Notes under the pieces: generated by a model | Seen by the model: the letters and a program-made list of their open reading frames with translations, nothing else | Told to the model about the DNA's origin: nothing | Database searches by the model: none | In this document: piece by piece, positions 35,801-43,482 of the stretch | Layout: each line of letters opens with the position of its first letter | How positions within the stretch are numbered: the first letter of the stretch is position 1 | Made by a program: the position numbers and the translations under genes | From: an uncultured Clostridia bacterium | GTDB taxonomy: Bacteria; Bacillota; Clostridia; Oscillospirales; Acutalibacteraceae | DNA: 64,000 nt | Direction: 5' to 3' | NCBI GenBank assembly: GCA_947170465.1 | Contig: CAMVTS010000002.1 | Span: forward strand, 54,685-118,684

Positions 35801-36376
35801 TCTTTCCGCAAGAGCATCCAGATACTTTTTGAAGAAAGTGATATCGCTTTCCGCACTGCAAAAGGTATCAAAGACGATCGAACAGAGACGCTCGGTTATT
35901 TTGCTGATTTGTTCCGCATTGACCTCACTGATCGTCACCCCGTTCTGTGAACAAAGGTGCTTTTGCAGAATGGTTATCTCTTTTTCGGTATAGCTCAGGT
36001 TCAGAACCCTTTGTGCTGCTGCTCTTGCTTCATCATTGGAAACGGTTTTTGTATTCCCTTCAACCCCACAGAAAATCGGAACTATTTTTTTGCCGGCAGA
36101 AACAGCGGCAGCGTATTCAAGCAAACAAAAATCCTTGTCTTCATCTCTGCCGCCCTCTTTACCAAATTGTAAGTAGCTTTGGGTTACAACAGGCATAAAT
36201 ATATCAGCGGATTGGACGCCTTCTTGCAATTTGTTGATGAAATTTCCGCTGCGAAGCTCTCTGGTATCCCAAAACGCTGTCAGACCGGTTGTCTGTTCAA
36301 TAACATTTACAACCTCCTTGAAATCATCATCGCTTTTGCTATCACCCCATCGATAGCTGATAAAAATATGGTTCAT
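32822..36376 (-). CDS. TIR-NACHT-leucine-rich-repeat protein (bacterial NLR)
   Basis: An 1184-residue protein with AAAGGAG before the ATG. Residues 1-150 are a TIR domain: HIFISYRWGDS first strand, FWDTRELRSG loop, and CLLEYA near 84-89, where glutamate 87 fits the NADase residue. Residues about 245-600 are a NACHT NTPase with Walker A GDAGQGKSSF (255), Walker B LYIFDAMDE (332) and FTSRPG (369). After a helical region, residues 795-1170 hold BspA-type leucine-rich repeats of 23 residues (LTGITIPDSVTEIG). Bacterial NACHT proteins are antiphage sensors; the likely model is that repeats or NACHT sense a phage signal, the protein oligomerises and the TIR depletes NAD+. It has its own promoter and terminator beside BREX. 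Confidence 0.9.
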   Translation of the reverse strand: MNHIFISYRWGDSKSDDDFKEVVNVIEQTTGLTAFWDTRELRSGNFINKLQEGVQSADIFMPVVTQSYLQFGKEGGRDEDKDFCLLEYAAAVSAGKKIVPIFCGVEGNTKTVSNDEARAAAQRVLNLSYTEKEITILQKHLCSQNGVTISEVNAEQISKITERLCSIVFDTFCSAESDITFFKKYLDALAERLDPIRIFGDFDDSGLTLGNSYVPLSFLRHPTEKERKENTSPTNAEEKTILTDLENEKLAVIVGDAGQGKSSFVRHLTIQLASQAKQNGLSRELFFPLYFECKNIDRDAMSSCDTFLNELAEKAGLSRPALDAVLRFGKPLYIFDAMDEIPPDHMDALVDAIYKHLYIQNNQSAYFLFTSRPGQRLLSGEADFSIGNNNQSVVRKYSVKDFDESQQELYISNLAKVKKVDSDIKNTFLQALRNKETAVSDYRSISRNPFMLFAIFSTYTNGQELPETRFDAISRVIDDVVERDLKKQDYRPVNKKNIKEILGAVSCFFYQQRDMGKTPHASMQTPHDLAESIYHLDVSDRDDRKLLNQCSAFFENSKLFDENGFRHEFLASTYAAYYLLFMMRSKVKKERSPLEVDAISSLKNNTDYWKGVTEALLCLIDRESEDSKTYIEPLIDELQNAKTPDYDTLCRAVSQFVNHQPRAATLLLSGMLERGCDGIEYGEQTESGFLCRKGINPYEELFYYPAIYPYLQQYLSNLTAGKTRSEKAYLCSELIREVCALFSDEYYQNLQDVYKNRNSSAYPDMIKKLADAANVRYSIIHGYVRIRDGETTIDSFAFFDCTGLTGITIPDSVTRIGEFAFSGCKGLTDITIPDSVTEIGLFAFLDCTGLTDINVGDNNPYYSSIDGVLFNKEKTVIISYPAGRTGAYTIPDSVTKIGEWAFSGCTGLTNITIPNSVKEIGWSAFERCTGLTNITIPNSVKEIGRSAFEGCTGLTDISIPDSVTKFGVFINFTENIFRDIFQSCTRLKRINVGDNNPCYASIDGVLFNEEKIVIIFYPFGRTGTYTIPDSVTEIGWSAFERCTGLTGITIPGSVTEIGWSAFSECTGLTDITIPDSVTKIGGSAFSLCTGLTGITIPDSVTHIGGLAFSGCTGLTGITIPDSVTEIGEGAFFGCTRLTGITIPNSVTAIGENAFYGCTELTIHGQKGSYAETYAKKNNIYFVAE
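32930..34010 (-). repeat. Tandem 69-bp coding repeats (BspA-type LRR)
   Basis: About a dozen in-frame 69-bp units, each with a GGGATAGTAATG-like core on the plus strand. Two larger inserts carrying VGDNNPYYSSIDGVLF and VGDNNPCYASIDGVLF interrupt them. Near-identity of neighbouring units suggests repeat gain and loss. Confidence 0.85.
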
Positions 36377-36689
36377 TGCAAGATCTCCTTTAGCTGCATT
36401 TTTGCAGTAAATGCTTGTTTTATTATATCATTTGTTTTGACTATTTTCAACAAAGAAACTGTATATTGTTGGGAAAAATCATTCATTCGTCTAGCGCAGA
36501 CATTACCTTTGTTTCTATAGGATCAACTTTACATATACCGGGAGATATTAAAAACAGGACTTCTATTTTACTGTGGAAGCCCTGATTTTCTTAGGTAGAC
36601 AACATTAGTGGGGAAATTATCAGCTATACAATCCGGATGATTCTCAATAGTGCAGAATACAAATAATGTTTATTGATCCACGATTTATC
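36377..36689. other. Intergenic region between NLR and BREX
   Basis: Non-coding and AT-rich, with the divergent promoters of the NLR gene (36422-36450) and of BREX (36690-36718). No open frame with a ribosome binding site is visible on either strand. Confidence 0.6.
36422..36450 (-). promoter_or_regulatory. Promoter of the TIR-NACHT-LRR gene
   Basis: Minus strand TTGAAA, 17-bp spacer, TATAAT, about 45 bases before the start codon. Strong basal expression is expected unless repressed. Confidence 0.7.
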
Positions 36690-36718
36690 TTGTTTTTACG
36701 GCATAATTATGGTAGAAT
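36690..36718 (+). promoter_or_regulatory. Probable BREX operon promoter
   Basis: TTGTTT, 17-bp spacer, TAGAAT, followed by a leader of about 125 bases before brxA. It is the best match in the gap and points into the operon. Confidence 0.5.
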
Positions 36719-36850
36719 AAAACTAATTATGAATTATCAATAAAACTGACACAATAAACGTGCTTTTTCGATGCAAAATCAATGATGATGCGCTAAAAAT
36801 GTCACATCCTCACGATAAAATATGTATTGAAGAAGAAAAACGAGGTAATC

Positions 36851-37453
36851 ATGGAAACGAGAAACTATTCTGCCGGCATTATTTCCCAGTCCTTTTGGTT
36901 CAATGAATTTAAGCAGTACCTAAAGCTGATATATGAGAAATACGATACAGAAGAAATTAAAGCATTGGTAATAGACAACAATCTGTTTGGCGCTCCCAAT
37001 GAGCGCCGTGCGCGTAGAATTTACGGCTATATTTCCAACAGAGCCGCCTGCGCAGAGGAACCCTTGCAAGAACTATTCTTTTCCTCTGACCTTGAAACAC
37101 AAAAAATGATTAATCTGATTTGTGTGATTCGACGCGACAAACTGTTTTTTGAGTTCCTGTATGAGGTTTACCGTGAGAAAATCATTGTCGGTGAAACCTG
37201 TTTGTCCGTTTCTGATGCCAATATCTTCTTCAATTATAAAGAATCACAGGAGGATTTGATTGCCGGATGGACGGACGCGACAAAGCGGAGGCTTCAATCT
37301 GCATACTTCAATTTTATGACAGAATCAAATCTTTTGCGCAGTGATGGGAAGAAATACATGATTACACCACATCTTTTAGATATTGCGCTGGAACGATATC
37401 TTCAGGCAAAGGGCGAGACGGCAATCATCAAAGCGATAACCGGAGAGGTATGA
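36851..37453 (+). CDS. brxA: BREX protein BrxA (DUF1819)
   Basis: A 200-residue protein; I start at ATG 36851 with a short GAGG site rather than at the track's TTG 36827, because the product then opens METRNYSAGIISQSFWFNEF, the usual BrxA beginning. BrxA is a small DNA-binding subunit of type I BREX, first in the standard order brxA-brxB-brxC-pglX-pglZ-brxL. Matching features include RRIYGYISNRA and the helix-rich body of about 200 residues. Its stop overlaps the brxB start region (ATGA). The exact role in BREX is still debated; it is required for defence in some systems. Confidence 0.85.
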   Translation: METRNYSAGIISQSFWFNEFKQYLKLIYEKYDTEEIKALVIDNNLFGAPNERRARRIYGYISNRAACAEEPLQELFFSSDLETQKMINLICVIRRDKLFFEFLYEVYREKIIVGETCLSVSDANIFFNYKESQEDLIAGWTDATKRRLQSAYFNFMTESNLLRSDGKKYMITPHLLDIALERYLQAKGETAIIKAITGEV

Positions 37454-37455
37454 GC

Positions 37456-38031
37456 ATGAGTAATTTAAGTGACCGCCTGGATTTGGCGGAGAAAAGAATC
37501 AGAGAACCTAAATTCAGAGAAAACAGGGGATTGGCAAATGAAGTTGGATATTATATCTTTGATTATCCTGCTGAAGATGAGCTATATGTGAGAGAACGCA
37601 TCCGCTACATGCAGAAGCACAGTCAGGATAGTGCAGATGAGTACAAAATCGTAGTGTATGATTTATATGACATCATGATAGAATTACTGCAGAATAAGCA
37701 TTATCTCGAAAAAAGCTATGCTATCGAAAAAAAGAAAGGCTTTCAAAAAGTGAGCACGGCAGTATCAAACTTTCTGAAGGTCAATTCCACGGATGGAATG
37801 ATTGTCAATTATATCAGGGAGCACACGCCTGAAAAGGCAATCATATTGTTAACCGGAATCGGAAAATGTTATCCCATTATTCGCTCGCATACGGTACTGA
37901 ATAATCTCCATCTGGTCATTGATAAAATCCCTGTGGTTATGTTTTATCCGGGAAAGTTTGACGGGCAGGAGCTGAAATTGTTTAACGAGATAAAAGACGA
38001 TAATTATTATCGGGCTTTCAGGTTAGAGTAG
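37456..38031 (+). CDS. brxB: BREX protein BrxB (DUF1788)
   Basis: A 191-residue protein. ATG 37450 overlaps the brxA stop as ATGA, but GGAGAGG is only one base from it; ATG 37456 is better spaced and is used here. Family signatures are NEVGYYIFDYPAEDELYVRERI near the N-terminus, LLTGIGKCYPIIRSHTVLNN and the C-terminal MFYPGKFDGQELKLF...NYYRAF. BrxB is a core type I BREX component of unknown biochemical activity, thought to join BrxC and PglZ in the BREX complex. It is followed 13 bp later by brxC. Nothing is unusual in length or motifs. Confidence 0.9.
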   Translation: MSNLSDRLDLAEKRIREPKFRENRGLANEVGYYIFDYPAEDELYVRERIRYMQKHSQDSADEYKIVVYDLYDIMIELLQNKHYLEKSYAIEKKKGFQKVSTAVSNFLKVNSTDGMIVNYIREHTPEKAIILLTGIGKCYPIIRSHTVLNNLHLVIDKIPVVMFYPGKFDGQELKLFNEIKDDNYYRAFRLE

Positions 38032-38044
38032 GCAGGAGGACACT

Positions 38045-41000
38045 ATGATAATTAAAAATATATTTGCCAAGCCGATTGATCGTCCCTTAAAAGGCGTCAT
38101 CAAGGTAGGTCAGGCAGAGGATGAGAATATCAGGCAGGAACTTGAAGAGTATGTCGTAACCAAGGAGCTGCAAAAACATTTTGCAACCTTTTTCTCCAAT
38201 TATAAGAGAGGAATCACCGGCAGAACAGATAAAATGGGTGTGTGGATTTCCGGCTTCTTTGGAAGCGGTAAATCTCACTTTCTGAAAATCATCTCCTATA
38301 TTTTGGAGAATAAGACAGTAGACGGAATACCTGCTATTGAGTATTTTGAGAGAGACAGGAAGATAGCGGACAGCATGGTGCTTGCTGACATGAAGCTCGC
38401 CGCCAATACGCCCTCTACCGTTATTCTTTTCAACATTGATTCCAAAAGTGAGAGTACAGGTAAAAAAGATAAGGAAGCAATCCTGTCTGTTTTCTTAAAG
38501 GTATTCAACGAAAAACTCGGCTTTTGCGGTGCATATCCTCACGTTGCAGACTTGGAGCGCCGGTTGACCGAGGAAGGAAAATATGAGGAGTTTCAGGCTA
38601 AATTTGAAGAAATCAGCGGCGATTCCTGGATGGAAGAACGTACTGCCATTGATTTTATTCAGGACGAGCTGGTAGAAACGCTTGTAGCCATTGACTTTAT
38701 GAGCGAGGAAGCCGCACAGCGCTGGTGCGACAAGGCAACCGAGCCTTATGCCCTCAGCATAGGACGTTTCTCCGAGCTGATAAAAAAGTATATAGACAGT
38801 CAGGGCGGAAACCATCATGTGATTTTCCTTGTTGATGAAATCGGACAGTACGTAGGTGATGATTCCGATCTGATGTTGAATCTGCAGACCGTTACGGAGG
38901 ATTTAGGAACAGCCTGTGGCGGCAAGGCTTGGGTGATAGTCACCAGCCAGCAGGACATTGATTCCATCACCAAGGTAAGAGGAGATGATTTTTCAAAGAT
39001 TCAGGGGCGCTTTGATACACGCCTTTCTCTGTCCTCTGCAGATGTAGCGGAGGTCATTCGCAAGAGAATACTGGAAAAGAACGAAACAGGAAAAACCTCT
39101 CTGTCCGTCTTATATGACAATAAAGCCACCGTTATCAAAAACCTGATTCTGTTTAATGACGATGCAGAAAAGAAATTATACAGCGGCAGAGAAGATTTTG
39201 CCGTCACCTATCCCTTTGTTCCGTATCAGTTTAATCTGTTAGGCGCTGTACTGACAGCCGTACGTACATACGGCGCTTCCGGAAAGCACCTTGCAGACGG
39301 TGAGCGTTCCATGCTTGCCTTGTTCAAAGAAAGCGCAGTGTGCCTCGCTAACAAGGAGATAGGAGCAGTTGTGCCGTTTTACATGTTCTACGGTGCATTA
39401 GAGGAGTTTATCGACCACTCCCACCGTGGTGTTATCGCAAAGGCGTTATATAACGAAAAGCTCAATCCCGATCATGCAAACGAATGCTTTGACGTCAATG
39501 TACTCAAAGTGCTGTTTATGATTAAATATGTCAAGGAAATCAAAGCAACTGTGGAGAATATCACAAGCCTGATGGTTTCCGACATCAACGAAGACAGAAT
39601 AGAATTACAGCAGAAGGTTGAAAATGCCCTGAAGCGGCTTATCAAGCAGACGCTGGTACAAAAAAGCGCAGGTGACATCTATGTGTTCCTCACAAATGAA
39701 GAGCAGGAAATCAACCGCGCGATAGAAAACCAGAACATTGAGCAATCAGAAATCACCGCCAAGGTTTCGGAATTGATTTTTGAGGGATTATTCCGGGACA
39801 ACAAGTACCGTGCGCCGCAGCTCAAAGGACGATACACCTTTGGCTTCAACCGGTTTGTGGACAGCAAACCGCACAAGACAAATCAGAGCTTTGCCATGAC
39901 CTTGAAAATTCTGACGCCGAACAGCGATGAGCTTGCCGACGAAACAACGCTGCGCATGATGACGGGACAGCATTCCGCTGTGTTGGTGGTCTTGCCTGAC
40001 GATACCGCATTTCTCGAAGAAATCGCAACGGCAATCAGAATTGAGAAGTTTCTGACCACCGAGGCAAGCAAAGCGGCAACGAAATACGAGCAGATAAAAG
40101 CCAACAAGCGCATAGAACTCCGGGAGCATCGGGAACAGTCGAGAGTATTCCTTGAAGAAGCGATGAAAGCGGCAGCCATCTATGTCAACGGTGACAAGCT
40201 GCAAACCGGCGCAAAGGATATAACCGCACGCATCAATGAGGCGTTAGGCAAGCTGGCGGCAGTGGTATACAACAAATTATACTATATCGACACGCCTGTT
40301 TCCGACAGCGATATCAGGGCGGTACTGCACGACAACGGACAACAGCTCACGTTGGGCGACGCCAAAGCGGAGGTCAACAAGCTCGCCCAGAATGAAGTGT
40401 CAGATTACATAGCGCGCAATTCAACGCGACACGTGAAAACCTCTATGAAAACCATTATGGAACGCTTCATGGCGCCTCCATACGGCTTTATCGAAGCAGA
40501 TGTGCAGTGGCTCGTTGCCAAGCTGTTCAAGGACGGAGAAATCAGCTTCTACGTCAATAATGAGATGGTGTCACTGATTTCCAAGAGCGCAGACGAGATT
40601 TATCGTTATATCACGCGCAAAGAGAACCTTGAAAAGCTGATGACCGAAAAGCGCGTCAGGGCAAACGACAAACAGAAAAAGGCAGTCCGGACGGTCATGA
40701 AGGATTTGCTGAACTATACCTGTCCGAGCGACGATGACGACACCGTGATGAATGAATTCATGAAGCGAGCCGCCAATCTGAAAACCGAGCTCGAAAAGCA
40801 CGAAATCAGGTATCACAATCAGCCGTTTTATCCCTGCCACATGGTGATAACCGACGGTAAAAGGCTCCTGATAGACGTGTTGGATTGCAAATATCCGACG
40901 GAGTTCTTCCCGCTTGTCGAACAGCTGCAGGACGATCTTCTCGACTTTGCCGAGGACTATGAGCCTGTCAAAAAATTCTTTGCCGGTCAGCAGAGAGAAA

Positions 41001-41635
41001 TCTGGGACACCTCTCTCAGACTCATGAAGATTTACGACGAGAGCAAAACCTATATTGTAGATGAATCTGTAGAATCAGCCGTTTCCGCTATCAAGGCGAT
41101 TTTGCAGAAGCCGAATCCGTTCGGTGATATATTCAAACTGCCCGACCTCAATGACAGATTCCGCAAAGCCTATATGGTATTGGTAAAGGCGGAGCAAAAG
41201 CCGGTACTCGAAGCGATACAGGAAGCACGCGCAAGAGTTTTTGACGAACTGAACAGCAGCCATTGCAAGGACCAGTTCTCTCAGAGAGTATTGCGTGACT
41301 TTGATGAGCTCAATGATAGGGCGACCCGGTGCAACAATGTGGCGACGCTCAAAAACATCCGTCACGAAGCAGAGGCGCTGAAAATGCGTTACCTCAACGC
41401 CATCAGTGATGAAGAGGAGAAAATCCTTGCACAGCAGGCAGCGAAGGAGCAGACAGCCGACACACCATCAGCGCCAAGGCAGAAAAGACGTAAGACCATC
41501 AGCGTCAGAACGCTGACCTCACAGACCACATGGCGCATAGAGAGCGAAGCGGACATCAGAAGCTATCTGAATGAACTGGAAAAGAAGCTCAAAGGCGAGC
41601 TGGAGGATAACACAATTATAAATGTTGAATTCTAA
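38045..41635 (+). CDS. brxC: BREX ATPase BrxC
   Basis: A 1196-residue protein with AGGAGG before the ATG. The P-loop GFFGSGKSHF lies near residue 68 and the Walker B FLVDEIGQYVGDD near 260, in the AAA-type ATPase fold of BrxC/PglY. It starts with the family phrase MIIKNIFAKPIDRPLKGVIK. The last 400 residues are helical and charged. BrxC is the ATP-hydrolysing core of the BREX complex and is needed for both host methylation and phage exclusion. The length is normal for the family. It is 20 bp from an inserted regulator-like gene, which separates it from pglX. Confidence 0.95.
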   Translation: MIIKNIFAKPIDRPLKGVIKVGQAEDENIRQELEEYVVTKELQKHFATFFSNYKRGITGRTDKMGVWISGFFGSGKSHFLKIISYILENKTVDGIPAIEYFERDRKIADSMVLADMKLAANTPSTVILFNIDSKSESTGKKDKEAILSVFLKVFNEKLGFCGAYPHVADLERRLTEEGKYEEFQAKFEEISGDSWMEERTAIDFIQDELVETLVAIDFMSEEAAQRWCDKATEPYALSIGRFSELIKKYIDSQGGNHHVIFLVDEIGQYVGDDSDLMLNLQTVTEDLGTACGGKAWVIVTSQQDIDSITKVRGDDFSKIQGRFDTRLSLSSADVAEVIRKRILEKNETGKTSLSVLYDNKATVIKNLILFNDDAEKKLYSGREDFAVTYPFVPYQFNLLGAVLTAVRTYGASGKHLADGERSMLALFKESAVCLANKEIGAVVPFYMFYGALEEFIDHSHRGVIAKALYNEKLNPDHANECFDVNVLKVLFMIKYVKEIKATVENITSLMVSDINEDRIELQQKVENALKRLIKQTLVQKSAGDIYVFLTNEEQEINRAIENQNIEQSEITAKVSELIFEGLFRDNKYRAPQLKGRYTFGFNRFVDSKPHKTNQSFAMTLKILTPNSDELADETTLRMMTGQHSAVLVVLPDDTAFLEEIATAIRIEKFLTTEASKAATKYEQIKANKRIELREHREQSRVFLEEAMKAAAIYVNGDKLQTGAKDITARINEALGKLAAVVYNKLYYIDTPVSDSDIRAVLHDNGQQLTLGDAKAEVNKLAQNEVSDYIARNSTRHVKTSMKTIMERFMAPPYGFIEADVQWLVAKLFKDGEISFYVNNEMVSLISKSADEIYRYITRKENLEKLMTEKRVRANDKQKKAVRTVMKDLLNYTCPSDDDDTVMNEFMKRAANLKTELEKHEIRYHNQPFYPCHMVITDGKRLLIDVLDCKYPTEFFPLVEQLQDDLLDFAEDYEPVKKFFAGQQREIWDTSLRLMKIYDESKTYIVDESVESAVSAIKAILQKPNPFGDIFKLPDLNDRFRKAYMVLVKAEQKPVLEAIQEARARVFDELNSSHCKDQFSQRVLRDFDELNDRATRCNNVATLKNIRHEAEALKMRYLNAISDEEEKILAQQAAKEQTADTPSAPRQKRRKTISVRTLTSQTTWRIESEADIRSYLNELEKKLKGELEDNTIINVEF

Positions 41636-41655
41636 AACGGAAGTGAAAAATTAAT

Positions 41656-43356
41656 ATGCATTTTTTCTTGGATACAAATTATAAGGAATCAAATAATATT
41701 TTGATTCTATCTAAATTGATTGAGAATTGGGAAAATGAGATCGTTGAATTCAAAGAAGCAAATAATGATTATAAACAAGATAAAATCGGGCAGTACTTTT
41801 CTGCAATTAGTAATGAAGCTAATTTGAAGGGAGTTCAATGCGGATGGTTGGTATTTGGTGTCCGTAATAAAGACCGTAAAATTATCGGAACTGATTATAG
41901 AGAAACCAAAGGCTTGGATAGATTAAAGCAGGAGATTTCTGATAATACCACCGGCGGGATTACTTTCGTAGAGATATATGAAGTATATCCAGAAGTTGAC
42001 GGGCAAAAAATGAGAGTCATTATGTTTCAAATACCTGCAGCTGCCACAGGTATTCCGACAGGTTGGAAGAATCATTTTTACGGTCGTAACGGTGAATCCC
42101 TAAGCGCTCTTTCAATGAATGAGCAAGACAGAATACGCGAACAAGAGAAAAAAGATTGGTCTAAGCAAATTGTCGAGGGTGTTACGATTGAACATCTTGA
42201 TAAGGAAGCAATTGCCTTAGCGCGAGAGAAGTATAAAGAAAAGATGAAACGTCCTCATATTATTGAAGAAGTAGATGAGATGACGGATGAGGAGTTCCTT
42301 ACAAAAATCAAATTAATCATTAATGGTCAGGTTACTAATGCAGCGATGCTTTTACTCGGTAACGAAGATTATGATGTTTATTTTGGTGCAGTACCGGAAG
42401 CGTCTTGGAGACTTTATGATTCAAAAGATGATGTCAAAGATTATGAGATCTTCAAAATTCCATATATTACCCTTAGTGATAGAATTTTTGCGAAAATCAG
42501 AAACCTTACATATCGCTATATGCCCAATCAAATGACATTGTTTCCAACAGAAACCATGCAATACGACACATGGCTTTTGCGCGAGCTGCTAAACAACTGC
42601 ATTGCCCACTCTGATTATACGATCGGCGGCAGGATTTATCTGAATGAACGTGAAGATGAATTAACTTTTACTAATCCGGGTACCTTCCTTCCAGGGAGTA
42701 TTGAGGTAGCTTTACGAAAAAACTATAACTCGCCTTTCTATCGCAATCAATTGTTAGCAGAAACTATGGTAAAGTTCAATATGATTGACACTCAATCTAT
42801 GGGTATTCGCAAAGTGTATAAAATTCAGCAAGAAAAGTATTTTCCGATGCCTGATTATGATTTTTCGGTTTTTCAACAGGTTGGTGTAACGGTTTACGGT
42901 AAAGTTATTGACGAAAACTATACTAAGGTTTTATTTGAAAACCCGGATTTTGACCTTGAAACAGTGTTTTTGATCGACAGAGTGCAAAAGCATAAGTCTA
43001 TCAGCAAAGACGCTATTAAGTATTTACGAAAATTAGGTGTTGTGGAAGGAAAAGCATCTAATCTGTATGTTTCGGCAAAAGTCGCAGAGAGTATAGATGA
43101 AAAGGGACGGTATGTCAAGAATAAGGCGTTTGATAATGAGGCATACGAAAAGTGGATCATCAGCTATCTGAAGACATATAAGAAAGGCAAGAAGGCAGAT
43201 TTTATTGATTTATTAAGTGATAAGCTATCTGATTCTCTCAGCGAAAAGCAAAAAGAGTATAAGGTAAGAAACCTTTTGACTAAAATGAAAAAGAAGGGTA
43301 TCATTACCACTGATTCGCCTAATAAGGTATTAGCTAATTGGATATTAGTTGAGTAA
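41656..43356 (+). CDS. AlbA_2/HATPase-type putative regulator inside the BREX operon
   Basis: A 566-residue protein of the COG2865-like type (AlbA_2 plus RecG-related ATP-binding domain). The N-terminal AlbA_2 part has ENEIVEFKEANNDYKQDKIG and GWLVFGVRNKDRKIIGTD; a GHKL-like part has LLRELLNNCIAHSDY and ELTFTNPGTFLPG (about 300-345); the C-terminal 130 residues contain winged-helix-like segments (SKDAIKYLRKLGVVEGK). The base composition is visibly more AT-rich than brxC and the product uses lysine/isoleucine-rich codons, suggesting separate acquisition. It is not a core BREX subunit. Palindromes directly after its stop codon and before pglX suggest that it regulates pglX and possibly itself. 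Confidence 0.75.
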   Translation: MHFFLDTNYKESNNILILSKLIENWENEIVEFKEANNDYKQDKIGQYFSAISNEANLKGVQCGWLVFGVRNKDRKIIGTDYRETKGLDRLKQEISDNTTGGITFVEIYEVYPEVDGQKMRVIMFQIPAAATGIPTGWKNHFYGRNGESLSALSMNEQDRIREQEKKDWSKQIVEGVTIEHLDKEAIALAREKYKEKMKRPHIIEEVDEMTDEEFLTKIKLIINGQVTNAAMLLLGNEDYDVYFGAVPEASWRLYDSKDDVKDYEIFKIPYITLSDRIFAKIRNLTYRYMPNQMTLFPTETMQYDTWLLRELLNNCIAHSDYTIGGRIYLNEREDELTFTNPGTFLPGSIEVALRKNYNSPFYRNQLLAETMVKFNMIDTQSMGIRKVYKIQQEKYFPMPDYDFSVFQQVGVTVYGKVIDENYTKVLFENPDFDLETVFLIDRVQKHKSISKDAIKYLRKLGVVEGKASNLYVSAKVAESIDEKGRYVKNKAFDNEAYEKWIISYLKTYKKGKKADFIDLLSDKLSDSLSEKQKEYKVRNLLTKMKKKGIITTDSPNKVLANWILVE

Positions 43357-43358
43357 TT

Positions 43359-43373
43359 TTAACTAATAGTTAA
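43359..43373 (+). promoter_or_regulatory. 15-bp palindrome, candidate operator
   Basis: TTAACTA-A-TAGTTAA is a perfect inverted repeat two bases after the regulator's stop codon. TTAACTAAT recurs at 43383-43391 and 43458-43466, all in the 126-bp gap before pglX. Confidence 0.6.
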
Positions 43374-43446
43374 GCTGATTATTTAACTAATCACCCTTCA
43401 AAAACCGCATCAATACTGGATTTTTGATTGGTTACATAGAATTAAA

Positions 43447-43466
43447 GTTAAAAATTTTTAACTAAT
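43447..43466 (+). promoter_or_regulatory. 16-bp palindrome upstream of pglX
   Basis: GTTAAAAATTTTTAAC is a perfect inverted repeat (43447-43462) overlapping the third TTAACTAAT, six bases before the GGAGG of pglX. Binding here would block translation initiation RNA or late transcription of pglX. Confidence 0.5.
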
Positions 43467-43482
43467 TTCCGGAGGAAAAACG

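Noticed and set aside
35204-36198. Plus-strand ORFs opposite the NLR gene
   Set aside because: Shadows of the minus-strand coding sequence with no ribosome binding sites.
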